Below, one piece after another: positions 12,201 to 21,770 of a DNA stretch of 64,000 nt. Origin of the DNA: Bombus terrestris (Eukaryota; Arthropoda; Insecta; Hymenoptera; Apidae); assembly GCF_910591885.1 (NCBI RefSeq), contig NW_025963553.1, forward strand, positions 186,001 to 250,000, given 5' to 3'. Position numbers and translations under genes: made by a program. The notes below the pieces were generated by a model. The model was not told the origin of the DNA. It worked only from the letters and a program-made list of their open reading frames with translations, and ran no database searches. Positions within the stretch are counted from its first letter, which is position 1. Every line of letters starts with the position of its first letter.

Positions 12201-13415
12201 GGATATAGGTATAATAGAAGGTTCGTTTAAAATTCAAAAGTGTATATACGTACATATACATTTGAATAAAAATAGCGGATAATCTCAAGTAAAAAAGTAG
12301 GTTCGTGTTAGTAAAATGGTTTCAAAATACTTGTCAAAAGTCAAACGACTTGACTAATTAAGAATGGATGTAAGAGATTGAAAGCAAAGGGCATCTAAGA
12401 GTATCAATTAAGTAACAAACTCACGGTGACAAAGAGGTTTTCACTCGATCGAATTCAAATAAATCGGTTAATTTGAGCGAAACTTTAGGTACACGAGAAG
12501 CGACACGCGTCCTCAAGGACTACGAAGGTTCTACTCGAACGAATGAAAACTTTTCTCTGGCCCGGTGTGTATACACAAGACGTGCGAATTTAAAGTGCAG
12601 ATTGTATTAATTGAAATAATTGCTTGGTTTGATCAAATTAATCGTTTTAAGCTGAAATGACGAAGGTCATCCAAGTAATTGATGTCCACTGTAATTATTT
12701 GTTAATCGCGCGTGGAATCGGAACGATTCGACCTCGTTCCAACGCGAATCGTTACTAAGGCAGAGACGGCAATTAATAATTGTCGCGTCATTTGTTCGAT
12801 CGTGTTCACAAATTCAAATACGGCTGAGTGGCGGAAACCATTTATAACACGTCCCGTACCGCGTAGGTCGTATACATATCTCAGGATGAATTTTTCGTAC
12901 TTCGCCGCATATATTCTCCATGTTAGACATACCATAAAATATTTCGTGCAATCCCGTATTCCTGTCTAATGTCAGGAATTCTCTTTCCATACGTCTGCGT
13001 TTTCCATATTATCTATTTTGCTTATCAGTAAACATTCTTACAATTTGTGATTAATACTGTACGTACAAGAACGTTAAGTTTTTGACGTTGTAATATTTCA
13101 CATGAAATAATAATGGCTGTATATCGACTAACTTATTAATTAATTAAATTCGTGTATATCAAATTTCCTATCATTTAATACTTTCGTGTAACTACAGGGA
13201 TTTGATACTATGAAATGAAATATAAAACTTGGTAAAAAAACGCGCTTCGTTAGGAAATGAGGGTAATGATGCAAATATTTTTCGTAGCCATTATATAGAA
13301 TTTCGATGGTATAATTAATCAGTATCAACTTACCAGCCCCTAACGGGAAGATAGTGACGAAAATAGTCTGCAAACAGATGATCGTAGCAAGTATTTTCGC
13401 ATACAAGTCCTTCAT
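3934..13415 (-). CDS. Small secreted/anchored von Willebrand factor C (VWC) domain protein, copy 1
   Basis: Three minus-strand exons join in phase to 134 codons plus stop: 13334-13415 (phase 1 end), 11290-11438 (phase 0 end) and 3934-4107. Exon 1 starts at the ATG at 13415 and encodes a signal peptide beginning MKDLYAKILATIICLQ. The donor is GTAAGT, and a strong CAG acceptor at 13443-13445 puts 5' UTR in the same exon. Exon 2 has the first half of a VWC domain with six cysteines, including the CxxCxC motif CNVCFC. Exon 3 completes it with SCKKFRIGRRCCEFQC, which holds the CCxxC motif. All ten VWC cysteines are present. The C-terminus ends in about 16 hydrophobic residues after KLEKHS, suggesting a GPI-anchor signal or a terminal membrane segment. 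VWC domains commonly bind BMP/TGF-beta-type ligands or other extracellular partners, but the ligand here is unknown. Frame, splice sites and cysteines are intact. The R1 element and the SINE-like insert lie in intron 2, antisense to the gene. Confidence 0.85.
4632..4672 (+). repeat. Dispersed 40-base repeat, instance A
   Basis: CAGAAAGTACACAAGGAATA and the flanking bases recur almost exactly at 6311-6350 in the same orientation. The origin is unknown; probably a relic of a mobile element. Confidence 0.55.
5124..5306 (-). other. Candidate acidic exon inside VWC intron 2 (unrecognised)
   Basis: A minus-strand frame with an acidic, Ser/Asp-rich stretch (SSDGDGNDEWTDSSCENK) ends at a GTACGT donor in phase 0. 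That phase could join the VWC C-terminal exon. The stretch is richer in GC than its flanks. No acceptor in phase 0 was found upstream, only a (CA)n tract ending in CAG in another phase. It may be a cassette or nested exon, or chance. No family is recognised. The copy 2 equivalent starts near 38075. Confidence 0.2.
5337..5376. repeat. (GT)n(T)n microsatellite
   Basis: A GT run followed by a T run. In copy 2 (38288-38328) the GT part is shorter and the T part longer, one of the clearer length differences between the units. Confidence 0.9.
6067..6166 (+). mobile_element. Short SINE-like retroinsertion with A-rich tail, copy 1
   Basis: A 100-base insert is flanked by perfect 16-base direct repeats AGTTAATTTGGATGTT (6051-6066 and 6167-6182). 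The body is about 54 bases and the tail is an A-run followed by (AAAAAG)n. The body contains GTGTCCGAGCGG, which resembles a tRNA-type A box, so it may be a 5' fragment of a tRNA-derived SINE. No B box was found, so a truncated LINE 3' end is also possible. Confidence 0.7.
6311..6350 (+). repeat. Dispersed 40-base repeat, instance B
   Basis: Second instance of the repeat at 4632-4672, differing by a few bases (CAGAAAGTACACAAGTAATA). Confidence 0.55.
8412..8578. mobile_element. Solo LTR nested in the R1 element, copy 1
   Basis: A 167-base segment begins TGTGG and ends CTACA, giving the TG...CA termini typical of an LTR. It is flanked by a 4-base direct repeat GGAG (8408-8411 and 8579-8582). 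Removing it and one GGAG puts the R1 reading frame back in register across the site. An AATAAA lies at 8544-8549. No internal retroelement sequence remains, as expected after LTR-LTR recombination. The 4-base duplication suggests a Gypsy-type element, but the family is not identified. Confidence 0.7.
9149..9172 (+). other. 3' terminal stem-loop of the R1 element
   Basis: A perfect 10-base inverted repeat (ACCCAGTGAT / ATCACTGGGT) with a 4-base loop CCGC lies 30 bases upstream of the poly(A). Many non-LTR elements have a 3' UTR hairpin that their own reverse transcriptase recognises; that role is inferred here. The copy 2 equivalent is 42100-42123. Confidence 0.65.
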
Positions 13416-14544
13416 GGTTGTAAAGGATCAGGAAATTTGTTGCTGTAGAATGGGAAAATCAGGTGTTTTAATATAAGTTGTGCGGGCACTGGAGTGCGTA
13501 GACCAGAAATATCTGCGACAAAAATCAGAATACATTTGTTTTCACATGATTGGATCAATTTTGTGTAAGACTAAGCTGATTGAACCTAACACGGGATAAT
13601 TGTCCAACTTACGACCTTAACAAGCCCGCTTGATTCCCTATAAGTGCTTGAAATTGATGCTTGTATTCTTTCCAGATTAACAAGCTTTGCCCCCCCCCTC
13701 CCTCTCTATTTCCTTAGATCGAGTTAGACTGCCACAACATATTATCTTTCTTCTTTTCTTTTCTTTTCTTTCGATCTTTTAAAGCCTTAAATCGCTGGTT
13801 ATTATAGTGTATACATTCGATTACTCTGTAAGTCGTAAGTACATGTTTTACGTTATTTTTCATTTTCCAGCTAAATTCCACAAAAACAAGAAATATACTT
13901 CCAACGTGTTTTCACGTGTCTCTAGCAAAGATCTCAAAAACAAGTTGCGGCGCAATTTAAAACGACAAATAGCACCGTGTGTCTCGTTGTGGCAACGCAC
14001 GCTTCGTCAGCTTTTTAAAAGCGCTCTCTGTCTGCTTTTTTCTCTCTTCACCGCCTATTCGTTTTTTCTTAACGAGTGAAACCGTTTTTACGAGGACGGG
14101 AGCACAGAAATGACGTACTGGCAATTCTGTTTCGTGATGACACAAGCAGCCTGGTTTCAGTGAATTAAACCTGGCCCCAAGCTTCCAATTATCTCTCCCT
14201 TCCTTTCCTTTATTTTTCCCTTCTATATCGAGTTTGAGGTTTTCTAAATTTCCATTACAATCAACTATGGCTTTTCTTTATTTTATATGTTAGCCGATGA
14301 TTCATGGCAAAAGCGTCGGCTGTAAAAATATTTGGAGTTGCAACAGCAACAAGTGTGTTTTCTCAAACAGAAAATATTGGAAGCGTACTCGTTGGCAAAA
14401 CAGTTCACGGATAGTTCGTCCTCTGCTTGTTATTTGTTTCAATACCGTTAGCAAATAAATTCATGAAACATAGTGGTATCGCATAAATTGAAAATAAAAG
14501 CTTTGCGTATACTTGGTAGTTGAACTTTGGCTATTAAACGTATG

Positions 14545-14545
<1 letters not shown>

Positions 14546-14574
<29 letters not shown>
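14546..14574. repeat. (AT)n microsatellite
   Basis: An uninterrupted AT run, 4 bases longer in copy 2 (about 47500-47532). Confidence 0.9.
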
Positions 14575-14578
<4 letters not shown>

Positions 14579-15160
14579 GATTGCTTAGAATTTGGAGCTT
14601 AATAACATATCTCAAAATCATTGACATTAAAAAAGGTGAACCTTACTTACCAAATTTCCTTCCGTCAAATGATACATAAAAATTGAAAAAAATAATATAC
14701 ATAGTTTTGACTTTCTTCCGCATTATAATTTGAATCACTCGATTTATTCGACTAAAGATAATCAAGCAATAACCTCACTTTACACGTATTCTCATTAAGT
14801 GAAATAGATCACATCAGGGATTTTCAAAAGTCGATGGAACATTAATAGCGATTAATTATTTATGGATGTATTCTGCACGGTTAAAGCAATCGCCTAGTGA
14901 ATTATCGAGTTCCAGGAATATGAGCGGTAAACAGGATTGCAGCTATAAATGACTCTCTAACGTGTATATTAGAGATGAATTTGATCATTTATCCTCATAA
15001 TATGAAATACGCTTTTAAGTGGAAATCATAATTAACAATTTCTGGCAGCGAAAAGTAAATAAATCGATACGTTTAAATCAATATTAGAATTTCTTAATAT
15101 TTTTATCAAATATTTTTGTCAAATATTTTAACATCGTAGAAGTGTCGTTGGAGAGAAATA

Positions 15161-15351
15161 TTAGGTTGTTCGAAATGTTTCTTTCGTTTTATAAAGAAAT
15201 GATAGATGTACGATATTTTTTGCTTTATATTATTTTATTGAATTATGTGCGATCCACCTTTCTCCAATTTAATATAAAATAACATAAAAGAAAAAATGTT
15301 GTGTATCTATCATTTCTTTATAAAACGAAAGAAAATTTTGCGACAATCTAA
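15161..15351. mobile_element. Mariner-type MITE, copy 1
   Basis: This 191-base element has long terminal inverted repeats. The left end starts TTAGGTTGTTCGAAATGTTT. The right end, reverse-complemented, starts TTAGATTGTCGCAAAATTTT. Both then continue through the same CTTTCGTTTTATAAAGAAAT. TA dinucleotides flank it at 15159-15160 and 15352-15353. The TA target and the TTAGGTTG terminus fit mariner elements common in bee and other insect genomes. There is no transposase ORF. Confidence 0.8.
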
Positions 15352-15853
15352 TAGAAATTTAGCTTTAACACAATATAAAAATGGATTGTTATGCCCCTAG
15401 GAGATAAGAACAATATGATTAATATTAATAATGAATACGTTAACGTAACGTAAAGCAGCTTTTGCAGAAGGCTATTACCTGAAAATGTTTACTAAAGAAT
15501 GATAACATGAATTTTCTTAAGTATCCCATTTGATACTTAATCTACTTTGTAAATACTGTACGTCCTAACTTTGAAAGAATGCAATTTTAGCCAGAATGTT
15601 TCAAATTACCTAGCTAGTTTCCTATTAATTAATTACCTAGTTTCCTTGTAATATAATTTATATTTACATTATCTCGCGTAATTCTTTCCACTTTATTGAC
15701 TTCTAAACGTTAATGTAATATAATTTTTATAATATAATTTTAATCAAAGTTATTTAAAATTTGTAGTATCTCATCCCTACTAGAATAATATTAACAAATG
15801 TGCAGAGCTCAAGTCGAATAACACCGGCTCAGATAAATGATCATCAAACTTAC

Positions 15854-15899
15854 TTTTGTTATCGTCGATGTCAGTGATTTTAAACCAGCCAACGTCCAT
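15854..15899 (-). other. Putative minus-strand initiating exon (MDVGWFKITDIDDNK)
   Basis: An ATG in good context (GCCATGG) opens 15 codons that end one base into a codon at a GTAAGT donor. This is the same phase as the VWC signal-peptide exon 2.5 kb downstream, so it could be an alternative first exon of the VWC gene without a signal peptide. Alternatively it is a 5' UTR exon carrying an upstream ORF. If spliced to the acceptor before 13442, its frame stays open across that whole exon and overlaps the main ORF. The single difference in copy 2 (48812-48857) is synonymous for Asp. There is no transcript evidence. Confidence 0.35.
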
Positions 15900-16121
15900 G
15901 GCAATCAATATTATTTAGCCGGTCTTAACGCAATGTAAAAAGCAAAGAAAAGAGGAAGGAAGGAACAGGGAAACAAAGAGATAAAACGAATTTTTCATTT
16001 TCTCGAAACTAGATCGAGTTTCAAGCTGCTCGTAAAAGAGTCTGTAGCCAATCCGACTAAATTCGACGAACCGCGCTTTAAAATTCCCAGAGAACTGTGA
16101 TAACCATCGAAATCTGTACAA

Positions 16122-19100
16122 TTTGTCGATTCATCGCTTGATTAAAAAATGGAACAAAATGAGGCTGATCAGCCGAACTTCTTTGAACTTTTAATGATCC
16201 TTATCGTTATACCCTAGGTTGAATGCTACGATATAAGCCGAAACAGCTATAAGTAGGGTTCACGTGATTGCCGGCATCTATTATTCACGCGTTACACATT
16301 CGCCAGACAGACGCGTCTAACGGTTGACATTGTTTTCTACCCTCAGTTCCAACGCAATTACGTTGCTACGTGCAATCAAGTCTCGAGTGAAGCTAATGAT
16401 AAGTTGTTGTTCGATCCTACACAATTACTAAAATTATTCAAATTAAACTAATTTAGTCTAAAAAAAAAAAACAAGTAATTTCGTTATATATTTCCTTTCA
16501 TAATAAGCCATGGTTGGAATATAGTAGCTGACGAAAATATTCGTATATTTGTAGAAACATTTTAGGGCTGTATTATGCATAACGGCACTATAGAATTAAT
16601 ACTGTAACAGAATTCTACTATCATGGTTATGCTGGTAATATTCGAAACAAATCTGAAAATCTATGTAGATGTTGTAAGATATTCAGTACGAGTACTGTGC
16701 ATTACTGGTATGTACATAATCACGACGAGATAAGGAAGCTACTGTTCTCTATTGCTCATCGCTACCCGTTGCTAGTAGCAACGTACTATGCATATATATC
16801 TCGTAAAGATTTTAAATGTAGCCAACGAGACCATTTTTAATATTTGACTATCGTGACCCATTACAGTTTCATCACTTTCAATTAATTGAACACGACCCGC
16901 ACCTTAAGACTAAAATACACAATATAAGTATGGCACAGAAAATCTTTTAAAATTTACGGACGACTATTTATGGTATTTAAAGGCAGCAAAGATAATAATT
17001 AGCTGCGGATTTTCCTCGAATCGTAGCATACGATATGGAATCTGATTATTAAAAATTACAGTGGAAATACAGTGGATTTCCATAAGATATTCGTGCTTGT
17101 GGCAATATTTGTGGAAATAAATTCTTAACCCAAATGGACAACCTCGATATTCGAGAAATTTTGTGAAGCTGACGTCAATGGCGATATGTACTGTTGTTGT
17201 GCTATCATTTCATAGTAAGCTGTATTGATTGCACTTCTATTCACGGAATTGATTTATTCCACACAAAAGTTGACAACAATAATCGAAAAAAGAAAAATAT
17301 ATTACCGCCTTTCACATCAGCATACACAAGCACATAGGATTTCACACGAATATACACACTTGTAAATTCGACGAAACGATCAAATTTAATTGTTTTTCGA
17401 TTTTTCGGGCATCAAGTACTACATCAAACGTTACACATCAAACGTTAAAATACGGCGAGCATACAAAATGTACAAACCACTCTAAATTAATTAACTTTGA
17501 ACGTTATTGATTAATTAAAAAAAACCACTGTTGCGTTGAGTTTTACATTTTAAAAAGTTGTTATCCGTTTTTGCTTTGTTTAAAACTAAAAATAGGACTA
17601 CGTTCATTGTAAGTCGTAAATATCCCTTTTATTTATTTAAACAAACAGATATTTAAACAAACAATTTATAAATATATAATTTATTTACGTATATTTGTAA
17701 TATCTGTTTTATACATTTGTACAACCATTTATCCATTTATCTATTTTATTTGCATATAATTTTTATAGACTTTTTTTGTTTTTTTAAAGAACGAAAAATT
17801 GTGATTCTATTTTAAGACATGTCAGGCTGAAGCGATACGCGATATATATTTCTATTCGGATTTCACCGTCGTCGTAACCGATGCTATTGGAAACGTTTCA
17901 CAATAGACGTCTTAGAAGCGCTTGCAATGTCCGTCATGTGTAAGGCTCTACCACTGAATCGCGGCTGCCATTTAGTGATTAAGGTCGATCACTTAGAGAC
18001 GTTAATCCGCCATAATGGTGAGCAATACATCGAAGCCATTATTGAAAGCATAGTTACGCTTTAATTTCATCGATCTTATTCACAAATAGAAGTGTACAAA
18101 TTATAGGATTTCTAAATATTTAGTTTAGTTAAAAGGAGATATGAAAATGACAGGTATATTCAAAGGATAAAACAGAACCGTACGATTGTAAAGTTTCAAA
18201 TCATTATAACTATTTAAATTTGAAAAATCCTACTATATTTATACAATATATTTTTATTAAGAATGGAAGAAATTTCGAAAAATCCGCCAACACTTTTTGC
18301 TGTCGTCTTGAAGCACACCATATGTTAAGCTTCTTCGTCGTTACAAATTTTATCGCGGATGTAACGAATGTTTCGAACATGTAGCACGCACGCGTCAACG
18401 CCTACATTTGGATTTTAAATATATGTTTTATGCATTAAATGTATTTGTACTTTCTTGCGCAATTTCTTTTAATTTGTTACGATATGGAGGGTTTAATTAC
18501 GTTTAAGATATCTATCTGTGAATCCTTTAAATTCAAAGTTCTTTAAAAAATTACGTTACGTAAAATAATCGTTTTTCCACTTTATTGTATCATAAGATAG
18601 TTACTTAAATTCATATTACTTAAAGAATCTTTCTACAGAAAGAATAAAAAAGAATAAAATCCTATATGTTAAATTTTACGTGGTTGATGGAATACATAGC
18701 GATGACGAGAACTAACTACAGACAACAAGAAACTATTAGCGAAGGCAACTGGTGACTATGAATGTCGTCTCTATAATATGCGGCGACTAAGGAGAACAAC
18801 TACCAACTACGGATAACAAGTAACAACCAACTGTCTCGTTTCTAAGAGGCAACTAACTTGCAAATTTAAATCCTCCTTTGATGGTTTCTGTAGCGCGATA
18901 TACGTCTTGAACGTAGTTAAAGAATATGGTCGCTGCTGAATGACGATTTGACAGCAAGGCGATCCCGCCAGTTCAAAGCTTGACATTGCAAGCTACCGAA
19001 AACCATTAATCTTGTTATCGAATATCTAGCTTTCAGAAGAACCCTTGTGATATGATATGACGTCATGACATTTTTATGACGAAGATGAACAAACACCGAC

Positions 19101-20260
19101 CTCTAACGAAACAAATTTTTATTAAGTGCCGTATGTGGGTTGCAGGCCGGCCAACCAAGGAAATTTATCGAATGTATAAAGTAAAATATATACGAATATA
19201 TTCGATATATCATAAAATGCCCGCGTTATATCGTCTAACAGCATAAAGAAAGCTGAATTTAAGGAATTAAAAAATTGAAATACCAATTATAAGAGAGTTA
19301 ATTAAATTCAAACCTATCGATCTATCTCATAAAGACCTATATTTCCTGGAAATTGATATCTTCCGAATTCTAAATTCTCCTTAGAAAGTATCATAGAGAA
19401 AATATGAAACTTGAAAAGCACATCACGCTGATGCCTCGATAAACCGTCGTGTCGATAAATCCATGTGTCCGAGCGATGAATTTTCCCCAAACAACAAAAA
19501 ACTGAAGGGAAATCTTCTTTGAAGAACGTGACAAGGTAGGGGAAGCGGGAACAATGATCACGCGATAAACTGATGGTGTACGTATAGAACGAGTGTTGCG
19601 AGAGAATTATCGAGAAACAAAAAAAGAAAAAATAATCGTTGGCCGGCGCGACTATACGCTGTCGACGGGCAAACAGCGACTGAGACTAACTGAAACGAAC
19701 TCTGTCACAGTATGAGCACGGGCTGCGTTCGCGGGTCGATCGAACACGTTCTGCGCCTCTCCTCGGCACCGGCGTCAAAGCCACCCCCGATGGCTGCAAC
19801 GCACTGGTGCACTTGCAACATCAACCACTGGTCCTTCCTTTTTCGTGTGATATTATACCAGCATCTGTGATGCCATTTCAAAGACCGCAATCAAAGCATT
19901 AAATGCCAGATTAAAGCGACGCGATAATATTACCCCAATATTCGTCCGCAAATGTTACCGTATAGATGTTTAATTAAGCATTATTATGCTTCGAATAATT
20001 TACTATCACATGTTCCACAAGAAAACATATGTTTCACTTTTCCCCGTAGTATGATTGTAATTTATAACAAATATTTATAATTTATAATTTAAAATATTTA
20101 TAATTCATTGAAAGTATCTTCCTGTCACGATTATAGGCGTAAAATGTCAAATTAAAAGTACAAAATTAAAAACATATGGTATCCCGAAACCAAACGTACG
20201 ACATGGCGAATCACGATGATACGATAAAAATTGATCTATGTCTTGATTTATTCAAACAGA
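16122..20260. other. Long AT-rich stretch, probably intron of the minus-strand gene
   Basis: No ORF of note or recognisable repeat. A GC-richer patch at 19640-19900 has a minus-strand frame of 61 codons without a family match and could be an exon or promoter. The copy 2 equivalent is 49080-53218. Confidence 0.4.
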
Positions 20261-20268
20261 ACGAACTT

Positions 20269-20485
20269 ACTCGAACTTTTCCAGAATAAACGATTTATTC
20301 GATAATATCCGTCACCAGCTTCTCTTCCTTCAACGGTAACAACTGACACCGAAAGCTCGAGAGACCCGAACGGTGAGACGTACCCAGAAGCAATGCGGTT
20401 ACCTGGGCAAAGAGTCCCAAAGACTAAGGACGTGGGAAATTTCGAGAAACGGAAATGGAAACTGGAGTGGCGCGTCAATCAGCAC
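20269..20485 (-). other. Putative minus-strand untranslated exon
   Basis: Two possible acceptors (TTATTAG, or TTCCGTCAG 10 bases later) lie at the upstream end and a GTAAGT donor closes the segment at 20268. One frame is open across nearly all of it but has no ATG, so it is more likely 5' UTR than coding. The local GC content is above its surroundings. It would fit a multi-exon 5' UTR of the VWC gene whose first exon ends at 21228. The copy 2 equivalent is 53227-53443. Confidence 0.3.
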
Positions 20486-21227
20486 TGACGGAACCTAATA
20501 AAAATGGAAAAAACCAAACTAATTCGTTTCACAAATTATTAAAACGATATTATTCAAAATTTCACTTGATTTTCTCACTGCACACGTCAATATTTGTCGA
20601 AATATCAATATTAAAAAGTTAATAAAAAAAATATCCTCTTTCTTCATACCTGTCTTTCTCCCGGGCGGCGAAGGAATACTAGAATGTTCGAGAACAACGG
20701 ATACTTTTTGATTTTATCTCAATATCAATTTCAATCTTTTTAAACGAAATATGATCTGAACGATGAAACGTTTGATCATATAATGTTCTTCGTTCGATGC
20801 TAAAGGAAACTGAGAAGAAACATCGAAAATTCATTAATAAAACGAATTTCTTTGTTTCTGTGAGATAATAAACTTGATATACGTATTGATTTTTAAAATC
20901 AATATAGCTAACCAATGGGCACACTTTTAACAAGGCTGATGGAACATACCAAAAATCTTTCAAGGTGGTCTTGGCAACGGAAGAGTCGAAAATATGAGAA
21001 TTATAAATGAAAAATTCTAATATTTTACAGCTGGCAACGATAAAGAACTCCAGATATTCTCCTAATTAATTTACAACAAATTCGCGTATATGATCGATAG
21101 CTGACGTCATTGTGTCCCACAGCTCTTGTAAAACGATAAGAATTTCCTGGAAAAGCTTGTAACCACGAAATGAAAAAGATGATAAAACTTCTAACAAGAG
21201 TACTGAGACGAGCAACTTTGTACTTAC

Positions 21228-21400
21228 CCCTTCGGAGTAGGGAACGTGATTAAACGTCCGCGAGTTCGAAACTTTTGTAAGTCACTGCACGGCCGCTGCT
21301 TATGGTGGAAATCTAATAGATATAAGTACAGAGCGCGTGAGCGAACTAAAAACGCGATATAGGGATAAAGAGAGAGACCGTTCCGTCCTTCTCTAATGCC
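21228..21400 (-). promoter_or_regulatory. Probable first 5' UTR exon and promoter of the minus-strand (VWC) gene
   Basis: A strong minus-strand donor (GAAGGG then GTAAGTAC) lies at 21228, downstream of a GC-richer stretch with no ORF. This is expected of a leader exon. The start site is not defined; 21400 is a nominal upstream limit. The exon faces away from the KATNAL2-like gene that starts at 21771 on the plus strand, so about 350 bases would act as a shared divergent promoter. Linking this exon to the VWC gene is inference from strand and phase. The copy 2 equivalent starts at 54186. Confidence 0.35.
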
Positions 21401-21770
21401 CGCGTACTTGTACCGGAAATATGTAACAACGGTAAACGAGCGCCGTCAGTGTCCACTAGTGTGCATGCCTGATTAAACAAGGACAGAAAATGCTTATATA
21501 CAGCCTTCTCTTTCTATTTCAATGTCGTATCCATCTTACTATATAGTAGACAGGACTCGACTATTCCATCATTATATTCGCACCCTGCTTATGTGTGCGA
21601 ACAAATCGTTCGTCTCCTGTTTGATGCTCAGTTTTCAACGGAGTTGAAGGGAAACTTTATAAGAGAAAGGAAGTTACGGATTGTCTCAAAGTGATAAACG
21701 AAAATTCTCGTAACTATCGAAAAACGATAGTCAATACAAGGATATCATTATCACATTTAAAACTATCACA

